A stretch of 64,000 bases of DNA from Triops longicaudatus. Lineage: Eukaryota > Arthropoda > Branchiopoda > Notostraca > Triopsidae. The position numbers were made by a program, and so were the translations under genes. Every line of letters begins with the position of its first letter. The stretch's first letter is position 1. The DNA lies in assembly GCA_022885665.1 (NCBI GenBank), contig JAGQDJ010000092.1:154341-218340 (forward strand). Direction: 5' to 3'. Positions 25,163 through 36,813 of the stretch are shown here, in pieces. Below the pieces are notes generated by a model. That model was not told where the DNA came from and searched no databases. It saw nothing but the letters and a program-made list of their open reading frames with translations.

Positions 25163-28100
25163 TGTGGAGCACGAAGACGAAATCTCTCTTTCTCGTAGAC
25201 GTACTGTACATTACATTTGCATTCAGAGTCGCTTAGCAAGTTTGGTCGGTACAATGCATTGCGCCTTGCATGTCAATGCGACGAGGGTTGGGTACATATA
25301 CTCGGGATAAGAGGTAAAAGAGTGTACGTTGGGGTTTTATCAACGCTTTGGACTTTTGAGTTGCGCTAGTCACGCCACACGAGTTTTCGCAAATGGCTTC
25401 GTAACTCGGGATGACACTTAAAAGTCTGTCAGATCAGACGAGTTGATTACGTCACGAGGTAATTGAAAGGCTCCCCAAATCTCAGTATTCGCCCCTCTTG
25501 GACTTGAAAACTAATGATTTCTTTTTGCATTTTTGTCTGTACGCTTTGTAGGCTATGGATTGCAACTGTGAACGGTTAACAGTGCTGACACAAACCCAGA
25601 GGGAAGGGGGCGAAAATCCCGATTAACATCTCGATCAAGTGACGAAGTCAAGGTTCAGTCAGTTTCGTCCATTGATCTTTTGTGGACATATTGACTTAGG
25701 TGCGGAAACGTGAAATGTGTCGGTAGCACACAGAAGATAAGCTGAAAGAAAGGATTGCAGCTACATTTTGGCATGTTTACCTGTGCTGGCTAAGGACTGA
25801 CCATTGCGGCACTGTGGCAAATGCAGCATGGGCCGATGCCGAAAAAGGCCTTTTTTGGGCCGGGGCTTTCTTACTCGTAAAAATATTAAAAAGCTTAGTG
25901 ATGACGGTACTTTCCGCATGGGCCGTTGGCAATCTAATCCGCTGCTGACCTCTGCTTCGTTGTTCGAATAAGTAGCAATTTTAAAATGCGATCAACTGAA
26001 AGCGCTTGTGTGGTAAGCGTTTTGAGAAAACAATTTAATTGTTATAATTCTGAAATAAAATGTATCTGAAATTTAGTTTGCAATGTTTTCACTGTTTTTA
26101 GTGTCCAGGCAAAATGTGTAAATAGGGCGAGTTCCAAACATGTTTCAGATTCCTGTCACTGAAGCGCTAGTGGATTATCGGCAATGTCTAAGCCTTTGCT
26201 TACAATGTTCTGCGCATGGAGTTAGATGTATGAAAGGCAAAAAAAAAAAAAAACGCGAAACTATCATTGGTCTGGCTTACACATTTGAGCTCATGTTAAC
26301 GTGCATGAAAGATTTGCATTGAAAACAGTGTGCCAGAATGCAAAGTGAAGCGTCCACCTTCTTTGCAAGTGTCATTGATGGAGCTGAATTCAAATGCAAA
26401 CTTCCAGTAGTTCGTGATGTTTCTAGCTATAAAATTTGCAACTCTCTGATAAACGCGGTTGTCGCGATTTTGATCCTTGGTGTACATTACTTATTTATGT
26501 GCACAGAAAACGGTTAACAACTGTCCTGATCATGTCGAGTACTCGGCTGCTGCCTCCAGTGACATGACTGACCCAAATCTATAATACAACTTGATGGCTG
26601 CAAGTTATTTTGCTTTCGATTCGACTTTAGTCACTCGCTTAAATAATGCCAGCAAATTTCAATTGAGTTGGTTTATTCAGACGTAAAAATAAAAATGTAG
26701 CGCTTGTCTATCTTTAAAAATAAGCGCTCAACGTGCTCAAATTAAGCATTGACCTTTTTTAATTTCTTAATAAATATACAAAGGAACTTTCTTTGTTTTC
26801 TAGTATTTCGTACTATAATTGAAACGGAGATAATTTGATAATTTGGTAGGTTTTCTGACTGTTGGGAAAGTAATCAGCTAAACAGTATAGAGAAAGTCAG
26901 CCGTATCGGATAAGGGCTATACTAGCACAAAAGTTTTGATTAAAAGTACTAATTGGAAGAATTCTAGTGTGTTAATATTCAAGTGTTCTGCTTTGAGTAA
27001 TGAAAGCAATTCGTTAGTTGTCTAACTGGTGGTAAATTGTTAAGTTTTTGTGCAGTTGCGGGCGACAAGCGGATTGTGTTACTTCCGGTAGCAGGCCCAA
27101 GATTGCGTCAGTCACTACGAGTGTAGCTAAAAGGCAAGAAATATTTGGATTTTTTACATTTCTAGGTATGTCTAACAATTGTATAAATAAGACTTTTGCT
27201 TTTGAATATGTATAAATAGTATGATGTTACATGATATGAGGCTAAAAGATGTGAGATTTGATTCGTTTGAATTTGAGTTGAAACTCTAAGTTTGAAATGT
27301 TGATATGCTGGCAATAGGTGAAAGTCTGTTTGGCGTTGGACTGTTAAAAAAGGAAAAAGTTTAAGGTTCACTGATTTTGTAGAGAATTTTTTAAGGATTA
27401 AGAGAAACTATTTTGGTAAAAGGAGCTTCCGCAACACCTGTCTTCCTAGGTTTTGGTGCATAAATCCATGCGAGGGGAGGTTGTAAAACGCACATGGAAA
27501 TGACTTTACAACCCATAAGTATGTAATTCAGCTCAAAGGCATAGGAAAATGACTGTCTTAATAGCGTCTTTCCCTTTCGACAAGAAGAAGACGAAGCAAA
27601 AGAGAGAAAACAGATGGAAACTGCCGGGATTTTCCGCACCACAGGTAGAAAAGTGTAGGATAAAGGTGGATGTAGTCAAATGAAAGGTAAAAAGGGGTAG
27701 TAAGAGGGATGAAGTTATCCTATCGCTGGTAGATTAAGTTTATGTATGAAAAATGGCTGTCCAAGGGGTCAGGATTGGGTGGGAATGGACTTTGACGGAA
27801 ACCAAATATTGTGACAGCAGCAAGACGTAGAAATGTTTATTGAACAATCTTTTAGTTCTCTATGCATTGTAAAAAAAATGGAATAGATAACAGGAAATAA
27901 AAATAAATGGAAATTTTATTAGATTGTTTGATTTTTACAAGGGAAAAATTGCGAGAAACAGGAAGACGGTGGGCTTGAGAGTTAGTCGACAACACAAGCC
28001 AGTTGACTAACGGGTTTCTTCATATTAGGCACGTGTAATTACACCATGTTTTTTTGTTTCGTTAAACATACGTATCTATCATTCTGTATGAGAATGTTAC

Positions 28101-28881
28101 ATAATTTATGCGAATTGTCGAAGAAATTTCAAAGTTTCTGACAATATTGTGTTCAACAAGAATGCAAATTGGCGCAAATTAAAATGTTTTCCGTGTTCAT
28201 TTTCAAATGGAAAAAAGTAATGCGAGCGCGTTACTACACCATTTCTAAGCTTTACTGCTTATTCCAAATATCTTCTACATTTGTCAGTCATGGGTTAGCT
28301 CGGGTGATTTAGGAAGTACAACTTACTCTAGTAATGGTTTTCAGTAGTCGCAGCCAACTGTGTCCGTTTGGTCCAACTGTTGGATTGTTTTAGGCCTATC
28401 GGTGCAGCTCAAAGGCTTCATCAGCGCTGGTTCACGAACTAGCCATGGAGTGCTGCAGTTGCACGAGAATTTAGAGAATAATTCTTTTGGAAGAAGTAGT
28501 TAGTTAAAACTCGAAACAACGGATAGAAGAGAAGGTTTAAGAAAACTTAGAGGGCTTACTGTAAACAATTTCGCCAGAGCATTGGGACAAAGGCTCCAGA
28601 GTTGACGAAAAGCTGTTTCTGCCGCAACAGCGAAGCGGCTGCCATCACAATTCAGCACCCAGTCAAGACTTAGTTAATTAATTTTAGTTAGGAAGTTTAT
28701 CTTTTTGTTATTTTATTACCCATTATGGCATTTGCTTGAATGACCGAAAATTAGGGAAATAAATCCATCCTTGAGACTGTATGTTACCACTTAAATCAAG
28801 AAAGTAGCCGGTAAGAGTCGCGATAGAGGTCCATGTGATATCCAAGTAGCTACGTGTGGGATGATTTTTTTTCTTTTTTTT

Positions 28882-29553
28882 TTATTGGAGTTTCTTTTCA
28901 AGTGCAGACAATTTAAAATTTGGTGTGGATGAAAAGTTCGGCCAATCTACCAAATCGTTATAATTGAAGTTAGCAGAAAGCAGTTCCGGCAAGTGCAGGG
29001 TACCCTAAATCATGCACATAGCATTTAGCTCTACAATGGCAGCTATTTTTGTTTTTGTTATTCCCAATTATACCCGTACGTGTTCGGTACCTGAAGTGTT
29101 GTTAGGCCACCTCTTGTTAAAGTGAGGCCAGTCAATATCGTAGCATTATCAAAAACGTCCAAATTAGGAGTTTCTTTATAATAAGTTCCTTCTAAATAAA
29201 GGCTCATTGAGGTTGTTTTTCTAGCTCATGAATTTGCTCTTCATCGCTCACATTCCGAATATAGACTTTATGGAAAAGATTTTCGCCCAAATATTCAGCC
29301 TTAAGATTTGACGTACGGCAATTTTGTATCCTTAGTTCACTGAAATCGTTGAGCTTAGGTCTTTCTTTTAAAAATATAGTTGATCTCGTATGATGAAGAA
29401 GGGCCGAAGCATTCGATCATAGGTAGCTTCTCCAGGTACAAAGCAATAACAGTACGGGTTTAACAAAGAATCATTCGGGCAAATCGGGTGCTGTTGACAT
29501 GATACAGACAAAACCACGCTACACAGAATCAGCAATTGCCAAAAAAACGTCAT
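28882..29553 (-). pseudogene. Secreted leucine-rich-repeat protein with two apparent frameshifts
   Basis: Opens with a signal peptide (MTFFWQLLILCSVVLSVSC), then a Cys-bearing cap (CPNDSLLNPYCYC), then LRR-like strands such as FSELRIQNC, ATILTGLTLTRGGLTTLQ and LPELLSANFNYNDLVDW, to a TAA at 28884-28882. Exons are 29553-29091 and 29004-28882 across an 86-bp GT-AG intron, phase 0. Reading through needs two one-base insertions: one in the T5 run near 29370 and one in the A5 run near 29214. With them the protein would be about 195 residues. The layout resembles the extracellular LRR proteins common in Daphnia, some of which databases name after the non-catalytic subunit of Oplophorus luciferase; that name implies no light production. 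It is either a recent pseudogene or a gene hit by base-calling errors. Confidence 0.6.
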
Positions 29554-30224
29554 GGTGCCAACGTTCAGTCCTTGACCTCTGTAGGTACCGAACTAATGCT
29601 GTGAAAGCCAATCTTCCTTATTTAAAGCAACGGCAGCTAAGATTGTGATAATAAAAATACACGGAACTCCGATAGCCTGGATTATTTTTCTATAGTCGTT
29701 AAGATGTTATTAGTTATTGAGATTTCGATTTTGTCGAAGTTATGTAGTCCGAGTGGAGATAAAACTAAGTGCAGTGCATTGTAGTGTGTGTTTATTGACT
29801 ACGGCTATTTTTGCGTAGTTGGCCAAGTTTTACGACAAGAACTCGAATATCTGGGAGTGTGGAAAAGTTTTGTTGAAATAAGCTGATAACTCTCAGTAAT
29901 TGACATATCTTTGTTATTAAGGAAGAAAAGGCTAGTTTACGGAAATGATAATGCAAAAGCCTAAACTATTAATGACCTATATCTAAGAGCTCAACCCCAA
30001 AAATTTCAAATCCCCAGTATGAGGGAGTGTCCACAAGGCAAAGTGAGGATTTGTCTGGCGGATTCTGCATGACACTAAAACGTAATAATAGTGTAAAACA
30101 TATTCTTTTCGCTTCAGTATGGAATGTATTTCGACGTCTCCGCCCACGAAGCAAATACAAGCTATTTCACTCGTTGCAACCACTTTTTTTTTCGTTTTCG
30201 TGTCTAGAAATACATTGTCATAGT
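29554..30224. other. Spacer between LRR gene and urocanase 3' end
   Basis: I see no coding signal. Both flanking genes are on the minus strand, so this should hold the LRR promoter side and the urocanase 3' end. Confidence 0.5.
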
Positions 30225-33200
30225 TCACTCAAAGAGACGGTCCAAGATACTTTCGTTTTGTAACGAATGCGGCAGAGTCACTTGCAATTTGGGACAGCGC
30301 GACATGGCATTTTGGATACTCGTTTGAGCGTTGACATTGCCGGACCAGCTCCTTTTAAAGTTAATAAAAAAAGGATAAGCGACAAACAAACACACGAGGC
30401 AATAAAACAAGGTGTCAACCTGCGTGCTACGCCATTAGAAACGTCCCAGTTCAGCATAGATTCTGCACGTAGCGCGGCTTCCGCACTGCCATCTAGCAAC
30501 AAGCCAAACCCTCCGTTCATAACTTCACCCCAACCTACCCCTCCACCGTTATGTAGAGCCACCCACGATGCTCCACGAAAAGCGTCGCCGATGCAATTCT
30601 GCACCGCCATATCTTGCAAACAAAACATGAAAAATAGACGATTTATCAATGCGCGGAATCAATCTTCTGCGAATTTGCATAACCGGCTCATTCCTTTCCC
30701 GCTGTTTCTCTCTCTCTCTCTCTTGCCGACTTTCTTGTCTGTCTCAATCGCTTACCAAGTTGACGACTGAGGAACAGCAACAAAAAAACATATCACAGTA
30801 CTGTTAATGTTTTCTTTACCTGCTGTGAGCGCCGATCCGTCGTAAATATTGGACGTTTCTCGGAACGGGCTGTCGGTTCCGCTGACATCATGGTGATCAC
30901 GACTAAGGACGATGGGTTTTTGCAAACGGCCATCTCGAAGGGCTTGATTGAAAGCCAACGCCAAGCTGACGCGCGCTTTTTGGTCCGCGTACAAGATCCG
31001 AGCCTGGGAACCAACAACTAAACGATTTTTCCCCGCTTCACGAATCCAATGAATGTTATCCCCGTACTGCATCGCGACATTCGGTTCCAAGTTGTCTTCC
31101 TGTCGAATGCGCTCTAAAACTTGCAACGCGATCGCGTCTGTCGTCGCCAAATCTTGTTCCAAGCCGGACGTGCAAATCCAGCGAAACGGTCCGAAACCCA
31201 ATGAGAAGATATCCCTAGAAAATGAGTTTCACCAAAAGGGAGATAGAAAACGGGATGGATAGTTTCATTGGTTAAATTTCTAAAGGCAAGACATAAGCAA
31301 AAAGTACCCCATAATGTCTTGGACGTAGGATGGATATCGAAAGCGTAATCCGTCGCCGCTACTTCCAGGCAAATCTACCGGCGCTCCCGCACGTCGCGCT
31401 TCCAAAAGAAAGGCGTTTCCGTAATCCCAGAAAAAGAGACCCTTTTCGGCCAAGAAATTGATTGCCAGTATTTGACGACGGAGGCTTTCTTGAACTAGTA
31501 AATGAAATTCGGCTGGGTCATTAGCCAGAGTCTAAAGAAAATACAAAAAGAAAAAAATAAATAATAATAAAGAATACTCCAAAAGTACAGACAAGAACAA
31601 GCAAATGGATTTAAAGAAATACAAATTTAACCAATCGGCTCACCAATTACGTGAGCAATTTACTAAAATGTCCCGAAAACAAACCAACTTAAAAAAGGCA
31701 TCAACCAGAACAATACCAATTATATCTGTTGTCGTTTTGGTAACTGCTAACAACGCATTATGAAAGATAAGAACAGGAAACTGAGGGAAAATAGAGCAAA
31801 AGTTAGGATAGATAAATTAGTGTATGGATTTTTGGGTCAGTAAATCGGATTCCGTTGTAAATGCTGCATTATCCGTAGCCTAGCTTCAACAGCACAAACG
31901 TCACTTTCGCTGTCAATCCCTTCTCATTTATCATTGATCTCGGTAGCCTCAGTAGGATATCCATAGCTACAATTCCTTGTATTTAGAACACGACTTATTC
32001 CCCTCAGTCAGCAGCTAGCTAATAGGCAGTGTTTGCGATGGGAACATTTCATTATTGTCCAATTCCGTCTGCTTGGGAAAGAACAATACGATGAGGATAA
32101 AATCGAACGTTATCCAGCGTCACTACGGCGGCAATGCAATGGGAACTCATTAATGGCAACAGTGAATATTCACTGGCTTTGCACTTCACGCGAAGAATAG
32201 TGTTGCAAACATAATCTCGTAGCTGAATTCACTGAAAATGGTCCAAGTTCTTTGATACAGTAACGAACGCTTGGAACTAGGAATATTTGGAAACTGAGGT
32301 AATGAAACTAATTAAGACTAAAGCAATGCTTTTAAATAGTGTGTAAACTTCCAAAAATTGTGTAAAACTCCTTCAGGAGCAGGTAATGGTGTCGTTCACA
32401 AGGACATCGGAATGAAAAACTTTTAAATCTGTTTCTGTGAGGAACATCAGTCCAATTTTAGTCGACATTTTAATTACATTGTTTAACGCTACTTTCTGAT
32501 CAACAATTGTGGGTAACGGAAGAAAACTATCTGAAAGGACTGAATTAGACTAATCTACCTTAATTTAGCCTAGATAAAATTAATTTAACCTTAAACAAAT
32601 CTAATTTCATTTTACCTAACCTAAGACTAGACTAATCTACTCTAACTTATCCTAACCTTAAACTAGACTTTAAAAACAGGCTTCATACCTTTTGCGCTTT
32701 CTCATATGCCAACTGAACAGGGTAATAGCCTCCATTAAACGGATCGTGGCACGAGGTTTGATCCGAGCCCAAATCTACTAAGCGTTCGCCGGTTTTCTGG
32801 TACTCTTCTACCAATCTTTCCCATATTGAGACTATATTCCCATGGAAACCGATACTTGTCACCTTTTGAAGTACAATAAAACAATAAGTCACCAAAAACG
32901 GTAAGATTTCTTCTAAAGTACTTGTTTCTTAGTACGGGCTTCGCGTATTCTCTGGATTAACCAATCCAAGTCATCAGTCATTTCGACAACCCACCCTTGG
33001 GCGTGGCGTTTCTTCAAAGCTTCCACGCTGACCTATTCAAGTTGCTCGGTGAGTAGGAGAGATGGAAAGCCACGGTAAGAATTGCTTATTGTCAATTTAC
33101 TTCCGCAATAACTCCAACGCAGCCACAGATTGTCGCAGCTTTCGCTTGAGCTCCACTCATACCACCTAATCCCGCGCTTAAGAATACTTTTCCGGACAAG

Positions 33201-34942
33201 TCGTTCAAGCCCAAGTACTTCCTTCCGGCATTAAGGACAGTCAGCTAAATTTAAAAAATGGTATAAGCAAGTTTTTTAACCTCTATTTCTGAAAGAAGTA
33301 TAACTTACAACTGTGCCATGGACGATCCCCTGAGGTCCAATGTAACAATAACTGCCAGCTGTCATTTGCCCGTACCTAAACAAACATTATTACAAGCACT
33401 TATTTAACAATGACTGCTTTTACACTACTGTAAGCTATTACTTGAACTAATTTAACTGACTAATTGTAATTATTTGCAATAATGCATTACAACTTCCATT
33501 TACATTAATTAATTTCGTCAACAATTGTGGCCTAAAATGAGAAAAGGATTCAAAACAGATAGTTAAGAATAAAAATTGATAAGACTGAACATAAAAACAA
33601 TTATATAGTTGAATAGCGTAGTACTCTTACATCGTGGTTCCTAATGCGAACAGTTTATCATAGTTCTCGCGGGAAGAGTAATTAGGAATCATCATTCCGT
33701 TCGTGATGACAACTCGGGGACCGAATTTCGGGCTTGGAAACAGACCAAGTGGATGGCCAGAATACATAACTAACGTTTGCTCGTCGTCCATTTGAGCTAA
33801 GTAATGCATCACGAGCCAAAACTGGAAACAGATCGATTACGTCGTGTCAGTGAGGTAATTTCTCAAGCTGAGAGCAAGAATCAGCGGAATTTTGTTTTCA
33901 ATTTTAGCGATCGTCCTCATTAATGCGAAATGAAAGCTTACTTGGGCCCAGTTGCTGAAAACTTGGCCATTGCCGCCATAAGTGACAAGTTCTTCTGGGA
34001 ACTGTGCCACAGCAGGATCCAAGTTGTTCATAATCATTAACATAATCGCTGCTCCTGTTTGCGTTTTGGCTTCGTATTCGTCGATGGGATAAGCTCTGAC
34101 GTAAACGCAAGAGAGTTAATGAGTTGACTTTCACCCTCTCTCATTGCATTGTGACTCAACTTTACTTGATTGGTAACGAGGGATGGAATCGATACATGTA
34201 AATGTGTCCATATTCGCGCAATTCTTGCGCAAATTCAGGCGCCAATTCCTCATGGGTTTCGGCAGGAAAGTACCGCAACGCATTACGAACAGCCAACTGT
34301 GAGGGAAGCGGAGAAAAGAATGGCCATTAGAAATTAAAATAGGCATGCGATGCTCCTGACCGGACTTATTTACGCAACAAGTCAAGAGCGAGTATGTAAA
34401 TTTCTCTTGACCTTGACAACGTCACACAAACTTCTGTCTTTAAAAATCATAACGGAGAACACATGCCTAAAGTTACGTACTTTACTTATATTTCCCTTTT
34501 ACTTAATATTTCGCCTAGTTTTAACACCTTAATCTTCACTCCGGCGTGAGTAAAAATTGCTTAGCTCCGTTTGCTTTTCTTTTTTAAATTTCCGGAGTAA
34601 TATATATAACACATTTGTCTCATGAGTAACACACCAATGCGAGGAAAAATAAACACAAGCAAAGTGCAAGTTCATGTTGAAATGGAATGGAAAATTACGA
34701 AAATTCGAGTTCTGTTAAACAAATATTGCCAATATTGCAACCTTACCGGAACAATTTTTTTTTTAAAAAAAACTAATGTAATAATATAAATGAAAGCTTT
34801 AACTGAAAAAGCTTACTTTTTGCTCTTCCGGGGTCAATTTCGGTGTCCGTATGGGCGCATGGGCAATTTGCGAATTGCGGCGTTTGGCAGGTGGAAGAGG
34901 ATTCACAGGCAAACCTTGGCTCAAGCATTTCAGAGTGGACAT
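30225..34942 (-). CDS. UROC1: Urocanate hydratase (urocanase)
   Basis: Converts trans-urocanate to 4-imidazolone-5-propionate in histidine breakdown, using tightly bound NAD+. Twelve exons: 34942-34817, 34296-34166, 34095-33942, 33821-33631, 33375-33309, 33244-33101, 33032-32922, 32862-32689, 31531-31308, 31214-30820, 30612-30420, 30351-30225. They sum to 2037 bases, 678 residues, close to the vertebrate enzyme. Landmarks: YGGNGQVFSNWAQ (about 125-137), YSGHPLGLFPS, MTAGSYCYIGPQGIVHGT, GLGGMSGAQAKAA (about 248-260), DLGSDQTSCHDPFNGGYYPV (338 on), WDYGNAFLLEA, DIFSLGFGPFRW, VVGSQARILY, SRDHHDVSGTDSPFRETS and VALHNGGGVGWGEV. All splice sites are GT-AG and all phases join. The start at 34942 gives an N-terminus like vertebrate UROC1 (HAPIRTP). 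The intron at 31532-32688 is 1157 bp and holds a CTAAC-type array. Confidence 0.97.
32550..32670. repeat. CTAAC/CTTAA pentamer array inside a urocanase intron
   Basis: Dense CTAATC, CTTAA, CCTAACC and CTAGAC units lie within the 1157-bp intron. This looks like a single arm; a GTTAGG-type stretch in the other orientation occurs at 35460-35502, almost 3 kb away. Confidence 0.6.
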
Positions 34943-36813
34943 GTTTGAGAATTGTGCGAACCTTTCAGGAGACAGAGCTGGTAGGTGGACGTTTTCAAGC
35001 GCTGCACTACGCACTAAGCGTCCTTTCGACTTTGCAAACAAACACGTTGAAGAAGTCAGGCGTGTTTCCTTGTTGCTATCCAATGCTCGCTTGTACTGCT
35101 ATGGCAGAAGGTGCCCCGTGCCTTAAAAAGGCAATAGCTGATCCGAACATGATAGGTATCTTGCCTTTAGGTGAACGGGTTTGCTTCTTCTTCCTCCTCA
35201 GGTCTTTGGGGCGGCTGTTTCACTTTTGACGCGCGCTGTTTTGGCTCCTTTAGGCACGCTGGGAAAGCATTGACTCTTCATTGAGAAAGCATGCAACAGA
35301 TTGCGAAACCAATTTCCCAGAAAGAAAGCAGAGCAAGAAATACTGAAGACAGACATTCGTGCTTTATGTAAATGATCCACTTAACAGTAATCAAAATTTT
35401 TCTTAATATTTGCACTGTTGTCTTTAGGAAAGAAATTAACAAAAATCTATCGAAGTTTATTTAGTTTCAGTTAGGTTAGTTTTAGTTAGGTTAGGCTAAG
35501 ATGGGAAAACTAGGAATCGATTAGGGAATGACAGAAAAGTATCTTACTTTCTTACACAATCTTTGTTGTTAAACCATGGTTATTACGTCTGAGTCAATTT
35601 TTTAATACTTTTAAGAATTACTTTTAAATCTAGTTCATGCGTTGTTTCTATTCAAAGTTATTCCATATTTCCTCTTAGATGAACTTTTTAAGCCAAATGA
35701 GCCAAGAAAAAGGTCCGATTCCCAATGCACCATTCGCATGAAAGGCAAAATTTCACTCTAGTAGTGTCGCTTTCAGGCAGCTTATGATAAAAAAAAATAA
35801 AAAAATAAAAATAAAATAAAAAAAAAAAACACTGACAATCTCACCCGTGGCTTGATCTGTGTAACAATCGGGATAAACGTAGCGATTAAGCAAAGTCTTC
35901 TTGCAGTGATGGGCAACTGCATTGTAACATAACCGTTTTGCGCCTTCTTTTTTTCTGAAGCTTGTCCAGTAGTTCGGGTAATTATTTATTAAGGAACATC
36001 ATCACGAGCTACTGTTTAGTTTGACCCAATCAAGCAAAAAAAATAAATAAATAAATAAAAATAAATTAGAGTTTATGTCAAAAATTTTCGGTTTCCTCGT
36101 CCAACGTAGACTGTAGGATTGTTTTTTTTTATGAACGAGACTTGAAGCAATACACCCAACAATGAACATGGGTAGTTTATGGTAATGTAGGTGAGTTTCG
36201 AGAGAAGAATAAAACTCGCGAGGGTGGAATCAGTGAACGTTTTTCCATTTCACTCGAAACCGATGAAGCAAGTCATGAGCTAATGTGTTTAGTGGTACCA
36301 TTTTATTTCCTTTTATCTCGACATCGTAATAAAATTGAGGTGATTTTTCTCGTTTTTTTCTTTCTATACGGGTTACACCCAGAAGGACCACATGGTCGTA
36401 ACTGGGGTAATAAGCCCCCTTGTTTCCTTTCGTTATGGACTTGACGCTTTTAGTGATGGATTCAAGAAGAGAATGAGAAGGGAATCAATTGTCGACCCAA
36501 AGCTGCAACGTTGTAAGTGTACAAATGAATGGGTGTCGGTTTTTGGACGGGGGGTTTAATGGGATTGAGGATATCTATGTGAACGTGTTCATGAATTTTT
36601 AGCGCAGCTGTCGACTTGGGTGTTCACAAGGTGATGGAAAGACACAGGGGAGCCAAGCTAGTAGAGGAAAGAAGGTTTGTGGGTTTACAAAGTGAACTGC
36701 GAATCCGTAGATTGCATATTGCTGCAGTGAATGTATAATTTACAAACCAGAAAAGCCATCAGGTTTAGGGAAGCTTGAAATTGGCTCCTTTGTTCAAGGG
36801 AGTGGAGTGGGGT
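34943..36813. other. Upstream region of urocanase; low-complexity A/T tracts
   Basis: Holds the urocanase 5' side. The urocanase frame stays open upstream to another ATG at 35083, giving 47 possible extra residues that I treat as 5' leader. A GTTAGGTTAG block lies at 35460-35502, an A-rich tract at 35790-35830 and AAAT repeats at 36040-36066. No other gene was seen. Confidence 0.5.

Noticed and set aside
34843..35229. Plus-strand 128-codon ORF
   Set aside because: Antisense to urocanase exon 1 and its leader.
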